Assembly: GCA_005877525.1 (NCBI GenBank)
Contig: VBON01000258.1
Span: 1 to 6,080, forward strand
Reading direction: 5' to 3'
From: Nitrospirota bacterium
GTDB lineage: Bacteria; Nitrospirota; Nitrospiria; Nitrospirales; NS-4
DNA length: 6,080 nucleotides
Both the position numbers and the translations under genes were made by a program. Shown here piece after piece: positions 1-5,544 of this stretch. The notes below the pieces were generated by a model. It had not been told where the DNA came from and did no database searches. It worked only from the letters and a program-made list of their open reading frames with translations. Each line of letters begins with the position of its first letter. The first letter of the stretch is position 1.

Positions 1-2
1 AG

Positions 3-687
3 GAGGCCGCCAAGCGCTTCACCGCGCTGGCGGCGAAAGTCTGGGAGGAACACCGCTCCTTTACCGTGGCGCTGGCCGGCGGCTCGACGCCCAAGGCGCT
101 CTATGTGGTGCTCGCTTCAGAACCATATCGCACGCAGGTGGACTGGTCCAAGATTGAATTCTTTTTCGGGGATGAGCGAGGCGTGCCGCCTGATCATCCC
201 GACAGCAATTATAGACTGGCCAACGAATCGCTCTTTCGTCCGGCGGGTGTCGTTTCTGGACGGATCCATAGGATGAAAGGCGAGATGGAGAATCTCAGCG
301 CAGCCGCTGAGCTGTACGCCAGGGAGCTTCAGGTACTTGCGAGTGACGATTTTCCGCGCTTTGATCTGGTTTTGCTCGGCCTGGGTACTGATGGCCACAC
401 GGCCTCGTTGTTTCCCCACAGCCAGGCGCTGCGGGAACGTACGCGATGGGTGCTTCCGATTCTGGATGCTCCCAAGCCGCCGCGGTGCCGTCTGACACTG
501 ACGATGCCCGTTCTCAATGCTGCCCGTCAGGTGATCTTTCTCGTCTCCGGCGAAAAGAAAGCGAAGGCGGTCCGAGAAGTTGTTACAGGGCACGGCTCTC
601 CCAGACGACTACCCCGCCAAGCTCGTCCAACCAGGTTCGGATCGTCTCCTGTGGCTTTTGGATGTCGGGGCGGGCAGTTTGTTGTGA
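3..687 (+). CDS. pgl: 6-phosphogluconolactonase, 5'-truncated by the window and frameshifted near 588-592
   Basis: Hydrolyses 6-phosphoglucono-1,5-lactone to 6-phosphogluconate in the cytoplasm, second step of the oxidative pentose phosphate pathway. The reading frame is open from base 3, so the start lies upstream; GTG at 66 is internal because the family's N-terminal helix (AAKRFTALAAKVWEEH) is already being read. Family motifs in order: LAGGSTPKALY (about 69-101), FFFGDERGVPPDHPDSNY (about 159-212), and LGLGTDGHTASLFP (about 376-417), whose His is the expected catalytic residue. After TG at 585-590 the frame goes wrong: continuing gives an unrelated arginine-rich tail to 779, whereas shifting by one base gives TALPDDYPAKLVQP then RLLWLLDVGAG, a typical family C-terminus, stopping at TGA 685-687. 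Removing one G from GGG 588-590 repairs it to 227 residues in the window. That stop abuts the stop of the convergent gene, which supports the repaired end. Family assignment is firm; whether the shift is real or a sequence error is open. Confidence 0.9.
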
Positions 688-1329
688 TTATTCCAGCCAG
701 AGGGGAGTGCTGTCGTAATATCTCACCGGACCATCCGGGTCCTTGGCACGATACGCTTTATAGCGGCGCAGGGCACTGAGATACCGTTGATCGGACATCC
801 GGTATTTCTTATGCGACATGTCGAGTAAATAACGTTCCACCTTCCAGACGTTCTTTCGGGAAAACCGCCAGTCGTAGTTGCCGAGCGCGTAGAGATTGCC
901 GACGCCATAGCCCTTCATGCGTCCGGTAAAATCCACATAAGGCTCTACATAACTCATCGCCAGGTCGCGAATAGATCGAAATACGGGCCTGCGGCCTTCC
1001 AACCCCGCATCACGTGAACGGGCAATGGTTCCCCAGCGTCCGCGGACCTGAAAGAGGAAGAGCACGTGGTCGAGTAGGTCTACCGATTCGAGACTGAGCA
1101 AGAGAGGGGGATAGCCATGGTGTTCGAGGATGGCTGCCGCGGTAATGGCGGCTTCAAGACAATGGGCCGTTCCCGTGGCAATCACTCCCCGAAAGGAGCG
1201 AAGTGTGTCCTTGGGCTGCTCCCAGTTATATCGCAGGCCATTGAGGAAGCGTTGAACTTGCAGGGGCGTGCGATGGCTTTGCACCACTGCCCATTCTTTC
1301 GGTGTGAAGGCAGACCGTGCGGGAGGCAC
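688..1329 (-). CDS. Transglutaminase-like (cysteine-protease fold) protein
   Basis: Function unknown; probable member of the transglutaminase-like superfamily by pattern. From a GTG start at 1329 it has 213 residues. A cysteine at the start of a hydrophobic helix (GTAHCLEAAITAAAILEHHG, Cys57) is followed by DHVLFLFQV (His88) and WGTIARSRDAGL (Asp107), the Cys-His-Asp order and spacing of such folds; Cys57 often caps a helix in these enzymes. The C-terminal half is rich in Tyr, Arg and Trp (SYVEPYVDFTGRMKGYG, YDWRFSRKNVWKVERYLL), which I do not recognise. No signal peptide is seen. The start is uncertain: an upstream ATG at 1407 (239 residues) overlaps the cytochrome gene by 62 bases, its extra residues look like a frame-shadow of the cytochrome C-terminus, and that ATG sits inside an inverted repeat. 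Neither start has a good Shine-Dalgarno site. Third gene of the minus-strand operon, so probably co-made with the cytochrome; it could process a partner, but that is inference. Confidence 0.75.
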   Translation of the reverse strand: MPPARSAFTPKEWAVVQSHRTPLQVQRFLNGLRYNWEQPKDTLRSFRGVIATGTAHCLEAAITAAAILEHHGYPPLLLSLESVDLLDHVLFLFQVRGRWGTIARSRDAGLEGRRPVFRSIRDLAMSYVEPYVDFTGRMKGYGVGNLYALGNYDWRFSRKNVWKVERYLLDMSHKKYRMSDQRYLSALRRYKAYRAKDPDGPVRYYDSTPLWLE

Positions 1330-1345
1330 AGGGATGGGAGCCGGC

Positions 1346-1702
1346 TTAGAAAACCCTGGCCTCCTTTTGCAGCCACCTGATGTAGGAGATGATCTGAGTA
1401 AGATCATCCCGGCTCACGCGGGGGACCTTCGGCATGTCTCCAAAATTCCAATGGTGCGCTCGCACGCCGAGTTCCGGTGCGCGGTAAAAAGCAGCGTCCG
1501 CATGATGATTGGGCTCGTATATTTTATCGAGAAATGAGGGACCTAGGGCCGTGCCGCGTGCGCCAAGCCCGTGGCAGCGGGCGCAATGGGTGTTGAACAG
1601 AGTCTCGCCCTTGATCAGAGCGGCCGGCGTGTTGGAAACCGGAGAGGCGGCAATGGACGGGAATGCGTGTAACCACAGGAGCAGGGCTCCAAGGACGATC
1701 AC
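1346..1702 (-). CDS. Exported monohaem c-type cytochrome
   Basis: A small periplasmic or membrane-anchored electron carrier of the class I cytochrome c type. From GTG at 1702 it has 118 residues: a hydrophobic segment at 1-18 (VIVLGALLLWLHAF) ending in PSIA-AS, a plausible signal peptidase site; the haem-binding CARCH at 40-44 (CxxCH, axial His44); LGPSFLDKIYEPNHHADAAF at 53-72; and GDMPKVPRVS at 88-97, where Met90 is the likely sixth haem ligand. The closing helix DLTQIISYIRWLQKEA is typical of the fold. I chose GTG 1702 because AAGGAG lies 5 bases upstream and the GTG overlaps the stop of the upstream gene (GTGA), a normal coupling arrangement. A longer reading to ATG 1816 adds a basic stretch that is only a shadow of the upstream gene. 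It has a single haem and lacks any fused catalytic domain, so its redox partner is unknown. Confidence 0.9.
   Translation of the reverse strand: MIVLGALLLWLHAFPSIAASPVSNTPAALIKGETLFNTHCARCHGLGARGTALGPSFLDKIYEPNHHADAAFYRAPELGVRAHHWNFGDMPKVPRVSRDDLTQIISYIRWLQKEARVF
1388..1408. repeat. Perfect 8-bp inverted repeat at the cytochrome gene's 3' end
   Basis: GATGATCT, then GAGTA, then AGATCATC, within the last part of the cytochrome gene. On the minus-strand transcript one arm contains the ATG at 1407, the longest candidate start of the transglutaminase-like gene. A folded message would hide that ATG. It may be incidental coding sequence. Confidence 0.4.
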
Positions 1703-2058
1703 GCATGCTCCTTCGTCACGCCTTCGGGGTTTTTGGCGTTTGCGCAGTCCACCCAGAAGCGGTACCGAATGGGCGGGTTCTGATTGCTTTCGGCGTTGGG
1801 GTTTTCGTAGAGGCACCGATCAACCGTGCGGATCTCTTCATCAGTGAACTCAATCGTCACGGGCTGCCTCCAGTACTGATCGAGCACGAAGTAGTCCGAC
1901 GAGACGGGTCGAGTGGTCAGCTCATTCTTCATCTTTGTGAAGCCCGTGGTATCCGTGCCGGGAATCGCTTTATGATTGCGATCGATGCACCACTTCAGCA
2001 CCTCGGCGATGCCGTATCGGGTGATCGTAATTGCATGCATGTGGGCAGTGTCCGACAT
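1699..2058 (-). CDS. Conserved-looking hypothetical protein, first gene of the cytochrome operon
   Basis: I do not recognise this 119-residue protein. It starts at ATG 2058 with a strong ribosome site (GGAGG, 7 bases upstream). It has no signal peptide or membrane segment and appears soluble and cytoplasmic. Visible features: a His-containing N-terminus (MSDTAHMHAITITRYG), Cys24 in VLKWCIDRNHK, a central aromatic stretch DYFVLDQYWRQPVTIEFTDEEI, Cys82 in DRCLYENPN, and Cys105 in RYRFWVDCANAKN. Three cysteines with His nearby could bind metal, but spacing gives no known motif. Its stop overlaps the GTG start of the cytochrome gene by four bases (GTGA), so the two are probably translationally coupled and functionally linked. 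The coding status is supported by the good ribosome site, the coupling and the upstream promoter-like elements; the function is not. Confidence 0.78.
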   Translation of the reverse strand: MSDTAHMHAITITRYGIAEVLKWCIDRNHKAIPGTDTTGFTKMKNELTTRPVSSDYFVLDQYWRQPVTIEFTDEEIRTVDRCLYENPNAESNQNPPIRYRFWVDCANAKNPEGVTKEHA

Positions 2059-2063
2059 TATCT

Positions 2064-2068
2064 TTCCT
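2064..2068 (-). promoter_or_regulatory. Ribosome binding site for the 1699-2058 gene
   Basis: On the minus strand the bases GGAGG lie 5-9 bases before ATG 2058 (context GATGGAGGAAAGATA then ATG). This is a near-consensus Shine-Dalgarno sequence, and it fixes the start of the first gene in the leftward operon. Confidence 0.7.
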
Positions 2069-2091
2069 CCATCTCCGCCTCAAAGCCACCT

Positions 2092-2121
2092 AGTGTACCC
2101 GAAGTTTTCGCTGGTTGACAA
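2092..2121 (-). promoter_or_regulatory. Candidate sigma-70 promoter for the leftward cytochrome operon
   Basis: Read on the minus strand, TTGTCA (2121-2116, five of six to TTGACA) is followed after 18 bases by TACACT (2097-2092, four of six to TATAAT), and the gene start is 33 bases beyond. The -35 hexamer shares five bases with the -35 hexamer of the opposite promoter, so polymerase binding on the two sides should be mutually exclusive or jointly controlled. This is by consensus matching only. Confidence 0.45.
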
Positions 2122-2144
2122 GTCCATTACACCCGCGGTGTAAT
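2115..2144 (+). promoter_or_regulatory. Candidate sigma-70 promoter for the rhodanese-transporter operon
   Basis: TTGACA at 2115-2120 is a perfect -35 box. After an 18-base spacer comes TGTAAT at 2139-2144, five of six to TATAAT. The rhodanese ATG is 27 bases downstream, giving a short leader with a GGGAG ribosome site. The -10 box and half of the spacer are occupied by the inverted repeat at 2126-2144, so the promoter is probably regulated. Confidence 0.6.
2126..2144. promoter_or_regulatory. Perfect 8-bp inverted repeat, likely operator
   Basis: ATTACACC, then CGC, then GGTGTAAT: two perfect 8-base arms around a 3-base centre. It covers the spacer and the whole -10 box of the rightward promoter, the position where a bound dimeric repressor would block polymerase. 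GC-rich inner arms with AT-rich outer arms recall operators of small metal- or sulfur-sensing repressors, but I cannot assign a family. With an 8-bp stem and no T run after it, it is not a convincing terminator. Confidence 0.6.
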
Positions 2145-2171
2145 TAAATTTAGAGTCTTGGGAGTACAGCT

Positions 2172-2549
2172 ATGAAGCACAGTCCGGCATTTCTGAAGCT
2201 TGTCGAGCAGACGAAGCAAGAGATCCGTGAAGTACACATTGCCGACGTCAGGAAAAAGCTGGATGCCGGCGAGCATGTTCATTTCATTGATGTCCGGGAG
2301 GATCACGAGTTCGCTCAGGATCACGCCAAGGGAGCCATCCACCTCGGTCGGGGAATTCTCGAACGGGACATCGAGAGTCTGATTCCAGACAACAGCGCGG
2401 AGATTGTGCTGTATTGCGGGGGCGGCTTTCGTTCGGCTTTGGCGGCCGACAGTCTGCAGCGGATGGGGTATACGAACGTGACCTCGATGGCGGGAGGTAT
2501 TCGAGCGTGGCGCGAAGCCGGCTATCCCCTGGAGGGGACCTCACGGTGA
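2172..2549 (+). CDS. Single-domain rhodanese (thiosulfate or persulfide sulfurtransferase)
   Basis: A 125-residue cytoplasmic sulfurtransferase that would carry a sulfane sulfur on a cysteine and pass it to a thiol acceptor. The single rhodanese domain fills about residues 20-121: IADVRKKLDAGEHVHFIDVR (start of the domain), EDHEFAQDHAKGAIHLGRG, then the active-site loop CGGGFRS at 82-88 with catalytic Cys82, then SALAADSLQRMGYTNV and the closing motif MAGGIRAWREAGYPLEG at 106-122. The loop has six residues after Cys in the usual cradle, typical of rhodaneses and unlike the longer loop of Cdc25-type phosphatases. There is no signal peptide. The start is ATG 2172, with GGGAG upstream at good spacing. 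It is the first gene after the promoter at 2115-2144 and is followed, 81 bases on, by the OPT transporter. Its physiological donor and acceptor are unknown. Confidence 0.92.
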   Translation: MKHSPAFLKLVEQTKQEIREVHIADVRKKLDAGEHVHFIDVREDHEFAQDHAKGAIHLGRGILERDIESLIPDNSAEIVLYCGGGFRSALAADSLQRMGYTNVTSMAGGIRAWREAGYPLEGTSR

Positions 2550-2551
2550 AC

Positions 2552-2573
2552 GTTCGCGCAGTGTTCGCGCAGT
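2552..2573. repeat. Tandem 11-bp direct repeat
   Basis: GTTCGCGCAGT occurs twice with no gap (2552-2562 and 2563-2573), directly after the rhodanese stop and before the transporter gene. Two copies only; it may be a recent slippage duplication in untranslated spacer. Confidence 0.7.
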
Positions 2574-2630
2574 TCCGGCTGTGACAGGGATGCCATCCGA
2601 CAAGTCCTGGTGGCCGGAAGCCACGTTGCA

Positions 2631-4630
2631 ATGAAAGCTCCCGATGCCCCGGTCATTCCACCTGAGACTGTTCTCCCAGAGATTACCATCAAGGCCGTGG
2701 CGCTCTCCGTCATTTTGGCGGCCGTACTGGCGGCCGCCAATGCCTATTTGGGCCTATTCGCCGGCATGACCGTCTCCGCCTCGATTCCTGCGGCGGTCGT
2801 GTCGATGGCTGTACTCCGGTTGTTTCCCCGCTCGAACATTCTAGAGAACAACATCGTCCAGACGGCCGCGTCCTCCGGTGAGGCGGTAGCCGCAGGCGTG
2901 ATCTTCACGATCCCAGCCTTGTTGCTGATCGGCTACTGGAGCATTTTTGATTACTGGCAAACCGTCAGTATCAGCATGGTGGGAGGGCTCCTGGGTGTCC
3001 TCTTCACGATTCCGTTGCGCCGGGCGTTGATCGTGGACGCGCGGCTACGCTATCCGGAAGGAGTCGCCACGGCCGAAGTGCTCAAAGTGGGCTCTCCCGC
3101 GCAGGCCGAGACGATCGCGGGAACCTCCGCATCCAGGCATGATCCAAAACAGGGCCTCAAACTGCTCTTGGAAGCGGCGCTCCTGGGTGGGGCCGTTAAA
3201 CTTGGGGAGAGCGGCTTGCGTCTCTGGTCGGAAGCTCTGGAAGGGGGATGGCGTATCGGCCGATCGGTGATCTATGGAGGTGTGAATCTTTCCACCGCAC
3301 TTCTTGCGGTGGGATTTATTATCGGTCGTGAAGCAGCCGTTGTCGTCTTTCTTGGCGGGGCACTGGCCACGTTGCTCTTGATTCCCATGTATGGAGCTGG
3401 GAACTCCGGAGAACCTGTCGGCAGCGGACGCCGCAAAAGCTTTGTGGAGCAGTCGCATTCGGTTCGTCGGGATCGGCGCTATGCTGGTCGGAGGTCTGTG
3501 GACGCTGATTCAGCTTCGGGGGACCATCTGGCATGGGTTGCGCCGCTCGATGGGGTTTCCCGCGCCAAATATTACACCCTCCCTCCCCGGGCGCGACGAG
3601 ACACGCCCGTTCCCGGTCTTGACATCGCCGTGGTCAGCACGGACGTCGCTTCCGAGAACGGAGCGCGATGCGCCGCTCCCGTGGGTGATCGTGCCCTTCG
3701 TGCTGACGCTCATCGCGATGCTTGTTCTCTATAACCAGGCAATCGGGAATCTCGGGATTGCCCTCATGATGACGTTGATCATGGCAGCGACCAGCTTTGT
3801 GTTTTCGGCCGTAGCCGGCTACATGGCCGGCATCGTCGGTAGTTCAAGCAATCCGGTGTCAGGGGTGACGATTGCCACCGTTGCTCTTTCAGCGGGTTTA
3901 CTGATGCTGGTAATGGGCAGCCATGACAGGAGCGGTCGTCTGCTGTGCGGCAGCGATGGGAGGCGACAATCTGCAGGACCTTAAGACCGGCCACATCGTC
4001 GGCGCGACCCCTTGGAAGCAGCAGGTCATGCAGGTCGTGGGAGTGGCAACAGGGGCACTCGTCATTGCGCCCGTGCTGACACTGCTTCAGAGGAAATACG
4101 GATTGGGCGAGCTCACGGTAGAACACCCGCATCCGTTGACCGCGCCGCAGGCTACGCTGATGGCCAGCCTTGCAAACGGGGTGTTCGGAGGGACGCTGCC
4201 ATGGGGAATGATCGCGCTAGGCGCGGTAATCGCTGTCTTGGTGATAGCGTGGAACCGCCGTCAAGAACAGGCTGGAAACGCTTTTCGCATCCCGGTTCTG
4301 GCGTTTGCTCTCGGAGCCTACCTGCCGATAAGACTCAGCGCCGCAATTTTGGCGGGTGGCCTCGTCGCGGGTCTCGTCAAACGAAAAGAGAAGGCGCATC
4401 CGGGGCTGGAGAGCCAAGCGGGCCTGCTCTGTGCTGCCGGCTTAGTCACTGGGGAAGCCTTAATGGGGATAGCACTCGCGGTCCCCATCGCCCTCAGCGG
4501 CCTGTGGCCTTCCGTGAGTCCTGATCCCTTGATGATCTTCGACATTCCTCCGTGGGGAGGGTGGCCGGGCCTGGCGGTCTGGGGTGCCGTGGGTGTCTGG
4601 CTCTATCTGCGCGCCGTCAGGCAGCCATGA
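2631..4630 (+). pseudogene. OPT-family oligopeptide transporter, interrupted by two frameshifts
   Basis: Inner-membrane transporter of the OPT superfamily (prokaryotic branch), expected to import oligopeptides or metal-peptide or thiol-peptide complexes with protons. It reads in three pieces, each one base out of phase with the last: about 2631-3401, 3402-3916 and 3917-4630. Removing one G at 3399-3401 and one at 3915-3917 gives a continuous 665-residue protein, a normal length for the family. Family hallmarks: NAYLGLFAGMTVSASIPAAV at about 37-56, NNIVQTAASSGEA at 73-85, RYPEGVATAEVLKVG, then after the first shift ENLSAADAAKALWSSRIRFVG, SSSNPVSGVTI around 404-414, and after the second GDNLQDLKTGHIVGATPWKQQ around 444-464. 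Many hydrophobic segments alternate with short loops. I prefer ATG 2631 over GTG 2610; neither has a strong ribosome site. The stop overlaps the next start as ATGA. The segment PNITPSLPGRDETRPFPVLT (near 3567-3626) is an unusual loop. Substrate cannot be predicted. I call it disrupted as written, but possibly intact in the cell. Confidence 0.9.
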
Positions 4631-4971
4631 TTTGGGGAGGCCTCACCCGTTCGCAGATTTCTATAGTGGCAGCGGCTCTTATCGTTGTGGTGATTGCCGG
4701 CGCGTGGGTCTATCGTCTTGACCGGCAAGGGGTGGCCAATCTCAGGCATTGCGGGGAGATCGAACCAGGTGGTCGGCGATCCGATCTTGTGCAATCTCTG
4801 GGGGCTCCGAACGCTCGCGAAATGAATCCCGCGAGGACTCGCCTTGTCCTGTCCTTCCAAAGCGCGCTATTCGCCCCTCGCCCGATTCGCGCTGTCGTCA
4901 ACGTGCGTGATGACGTTGTGATGGAAATCGACTGCGGTGATGGCCGGGTCCGTACATTCGACAAATACTAA
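4627..4971 (+). CDS. Small membrane-anchored protein with a BamE-like pattern
   Basis: 114 residues from ATG 4627, whose ATGA overlaps the transporter stop, so it is probably translated by coupling. One membrane segment at about 11-28 (ISIVAAALIVVVIAGAWV) follows a short N-terminus; the rest is probably periplasmic. The soluble part has GGRRSDLVQSLGAPNAR at 48-64, resembling the G-x(n)-L-G-x-P helix-turn of SmpA/OmlA (BamE)-type small domains, then strand-like stretches TRLVLSFQ and RAVVNVRDDVVMEIDCGDG. Cys42 and Cys103 could form a disulfide outside the membrane. The BamE resemblance is a weak pattern reading, and there is no lipobox. Tight coupling with the transporter suggests it works with or stabilises it, but no function can be assigned. 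Confidence 0.72.
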   Translation: MIWGGLTRSQISIVAAALIVVVIAGAWVYRLDRQGVANLRHCGEIEPGGRRSDLVQSLGAPNAREMNPARTRLVLSFQSALFAPRPIRAVVNVRDDVVMEIDCGDGRVRTFDKY

Positions 4972-5045
4972 GTATAAATACCATTATCACCTACCAGCAA
5001 TAACCGGGTTGTCCTGAGTTGTCATAAGCAGGAGCAAGAGAAAAC

Positions 5046-5072
5046 TTGCTGTCCGGGAGGAGAACATATACT
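5046..5072 (+). promoter_or_regulatory. Possible promoter for the 5120 gene
   Basis: TTGCTG at 5046-5051 and TATACT at 5067-5072 (five of six to TATAAT) are separated by 15 bases, slightly short; using TACTAT at 5069-5074 gives 17 bases but a poorer box. The AT-rich stretch ATATACTATAG stands out in a GC-rich spacer. No terminator is visible between 4971 and here, so read-through from the transporter operon is also possible. Confidence 0.35.
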
Positions 5073-5089
5073 ATAGAGAAACACTTATA

Positions 5090-5105
5090 GCCGGCGCCTG
5101 CCGGC
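5090..5105 (+). promoter_or_regulatory. GC-only leader hairpin before the 5120 gene
   Basis: GCCGGC, loop GCCT, GCCGGC: a 6-bp all-GC stem directly ahead of the ribosome site GAGG (5111-5114) and the ATG at 5120. No T run follows, so it is not an intrinsic terminator. It could protect the 5' end of the message or modulate initiation. GCCGGC is self-complementary, so the fold may be partly chance in GC-rich DNA. Confidence 0.4.
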
Positions 5106-5119
5106 ATGATGAGGTTTTA

Positions 5120-5509
5120 ATGAAAGCTTTGGCGATCGCAGCCCTATTAGGATTATTGGCCTGGTCAAACCGCGACCTTATTCCGCTTGATTACCAGTTC
5201 TGGAAGAAGTCCGACTCGGTGGTTACGGTGCAAAACAATTCGGATCAGGACATCCAGAACGTCGGCGTCGTGGTCTGGTCCACCCCGCATCCACTGGGTA
5301 CCATTCCCAAAGGAAAATCCCAGATATTAAAGCTCCGCCGGGGAGCCGATATGACCGACGTCGTGGTGCGCTTTGGTTACGGGCCCGAAACGATCGAACG
5401 TCATGCGGGAACCTTGTCTGAGAAGACGGGCTATCGCATGATTATCGGCGTGAATTTCGCCGGCGTGGTCACGTCGCAGATGGCATCTCCCGGACAAGAG
5501 GTCCAGTAA
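5120..5509 (+). CDS. Hypothetical small exported or anchored protein
   Basis: Not recognised. 129 residues from ATG 5120, with GAGG six bases upstream. A short hydrophobic N-terminus (MKALAIAALLGLLAWS) suggests export or membrane anchoring, though a clear cleavage site is missing. The remainder alternates short strands and turns: DSVVTVQNNSDQDIQNVGVVVWS at 32-54, KGKSQILKLRRGADMTDVVVRFGYG at 64-88 and TGYRMIIGVNFAGVVTSQM at 103-121. This is the look of a small beta-sandwich, and VQNNSDQDIQNVGVVV resembles the edge of an immunoglobulin-like domain. There are no cysteines, no haem motif and no obvious catalytic residues. It lies 35 bases before the SGNH hydrolase gene on the same strand and may share its transcript. 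Coding status is supported by ribosome site, length and composition. Confidence 0.72.
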   Translation: MKALAIAALLGLLAWSNRDLIPLDYQFWKKSDSVVTVQNNSDQDIQNVGVVVWSTPHPLGTIPKGKSQILKLRRGADMTDVVVRFGYGPETIERHAGTLSEKTGYRMIIGVNFAGVVTSQMASPGQEVQ

Positions 5510-5544
5510 CGGTCCTTCGTGTGCCCCCTTGCCTCGATAGCTAC

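Noticed and set aside
117..593. 158-codon minus-strand open frame inside pgl
   Set aside because: No motif, no ribosome site, and it lies antisense to a clear enzyme gene; a frame shadow.
591..779. Unshifted continuation of pgl to a stop at 779
   Set aside because: Its tail is unlike the family and overlaps the convergent gene, while the shifted frame gives a typical C-terminus.
2126..2144. Palindrome as an intrinsic terminator
   Set aside because: Short stem with a 3-base loop and no T tract on either strand; its place on the -10 box fits an operator better.
3387..3417. Programmed ribosomal frameshifting in the transporter
   Set aside because: No slippery heptamer or downstream structure was seen, the family is not known for it, and the same kind of shift occurs in pgl and again at 3915-3917.
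3402..3734. First transporter frame continued to 3734 as a complete 374-residue protein
   Set aside because: After about 3400 it loses all transmembrane character and family motifs; it is out-of-frame sequence.
5009..5025. Short direct repeat of GTTGTC around CTGA
   Set aside because: Six bases with two copies is expected by chance and has no context to support a site.
5056..5064. GGGAGGAGA as a ribosome binding site
   Set aside because: No start codon follows at a suitable distance; the next in-frame triplets are ATA, CTA and TAG-like sequence.
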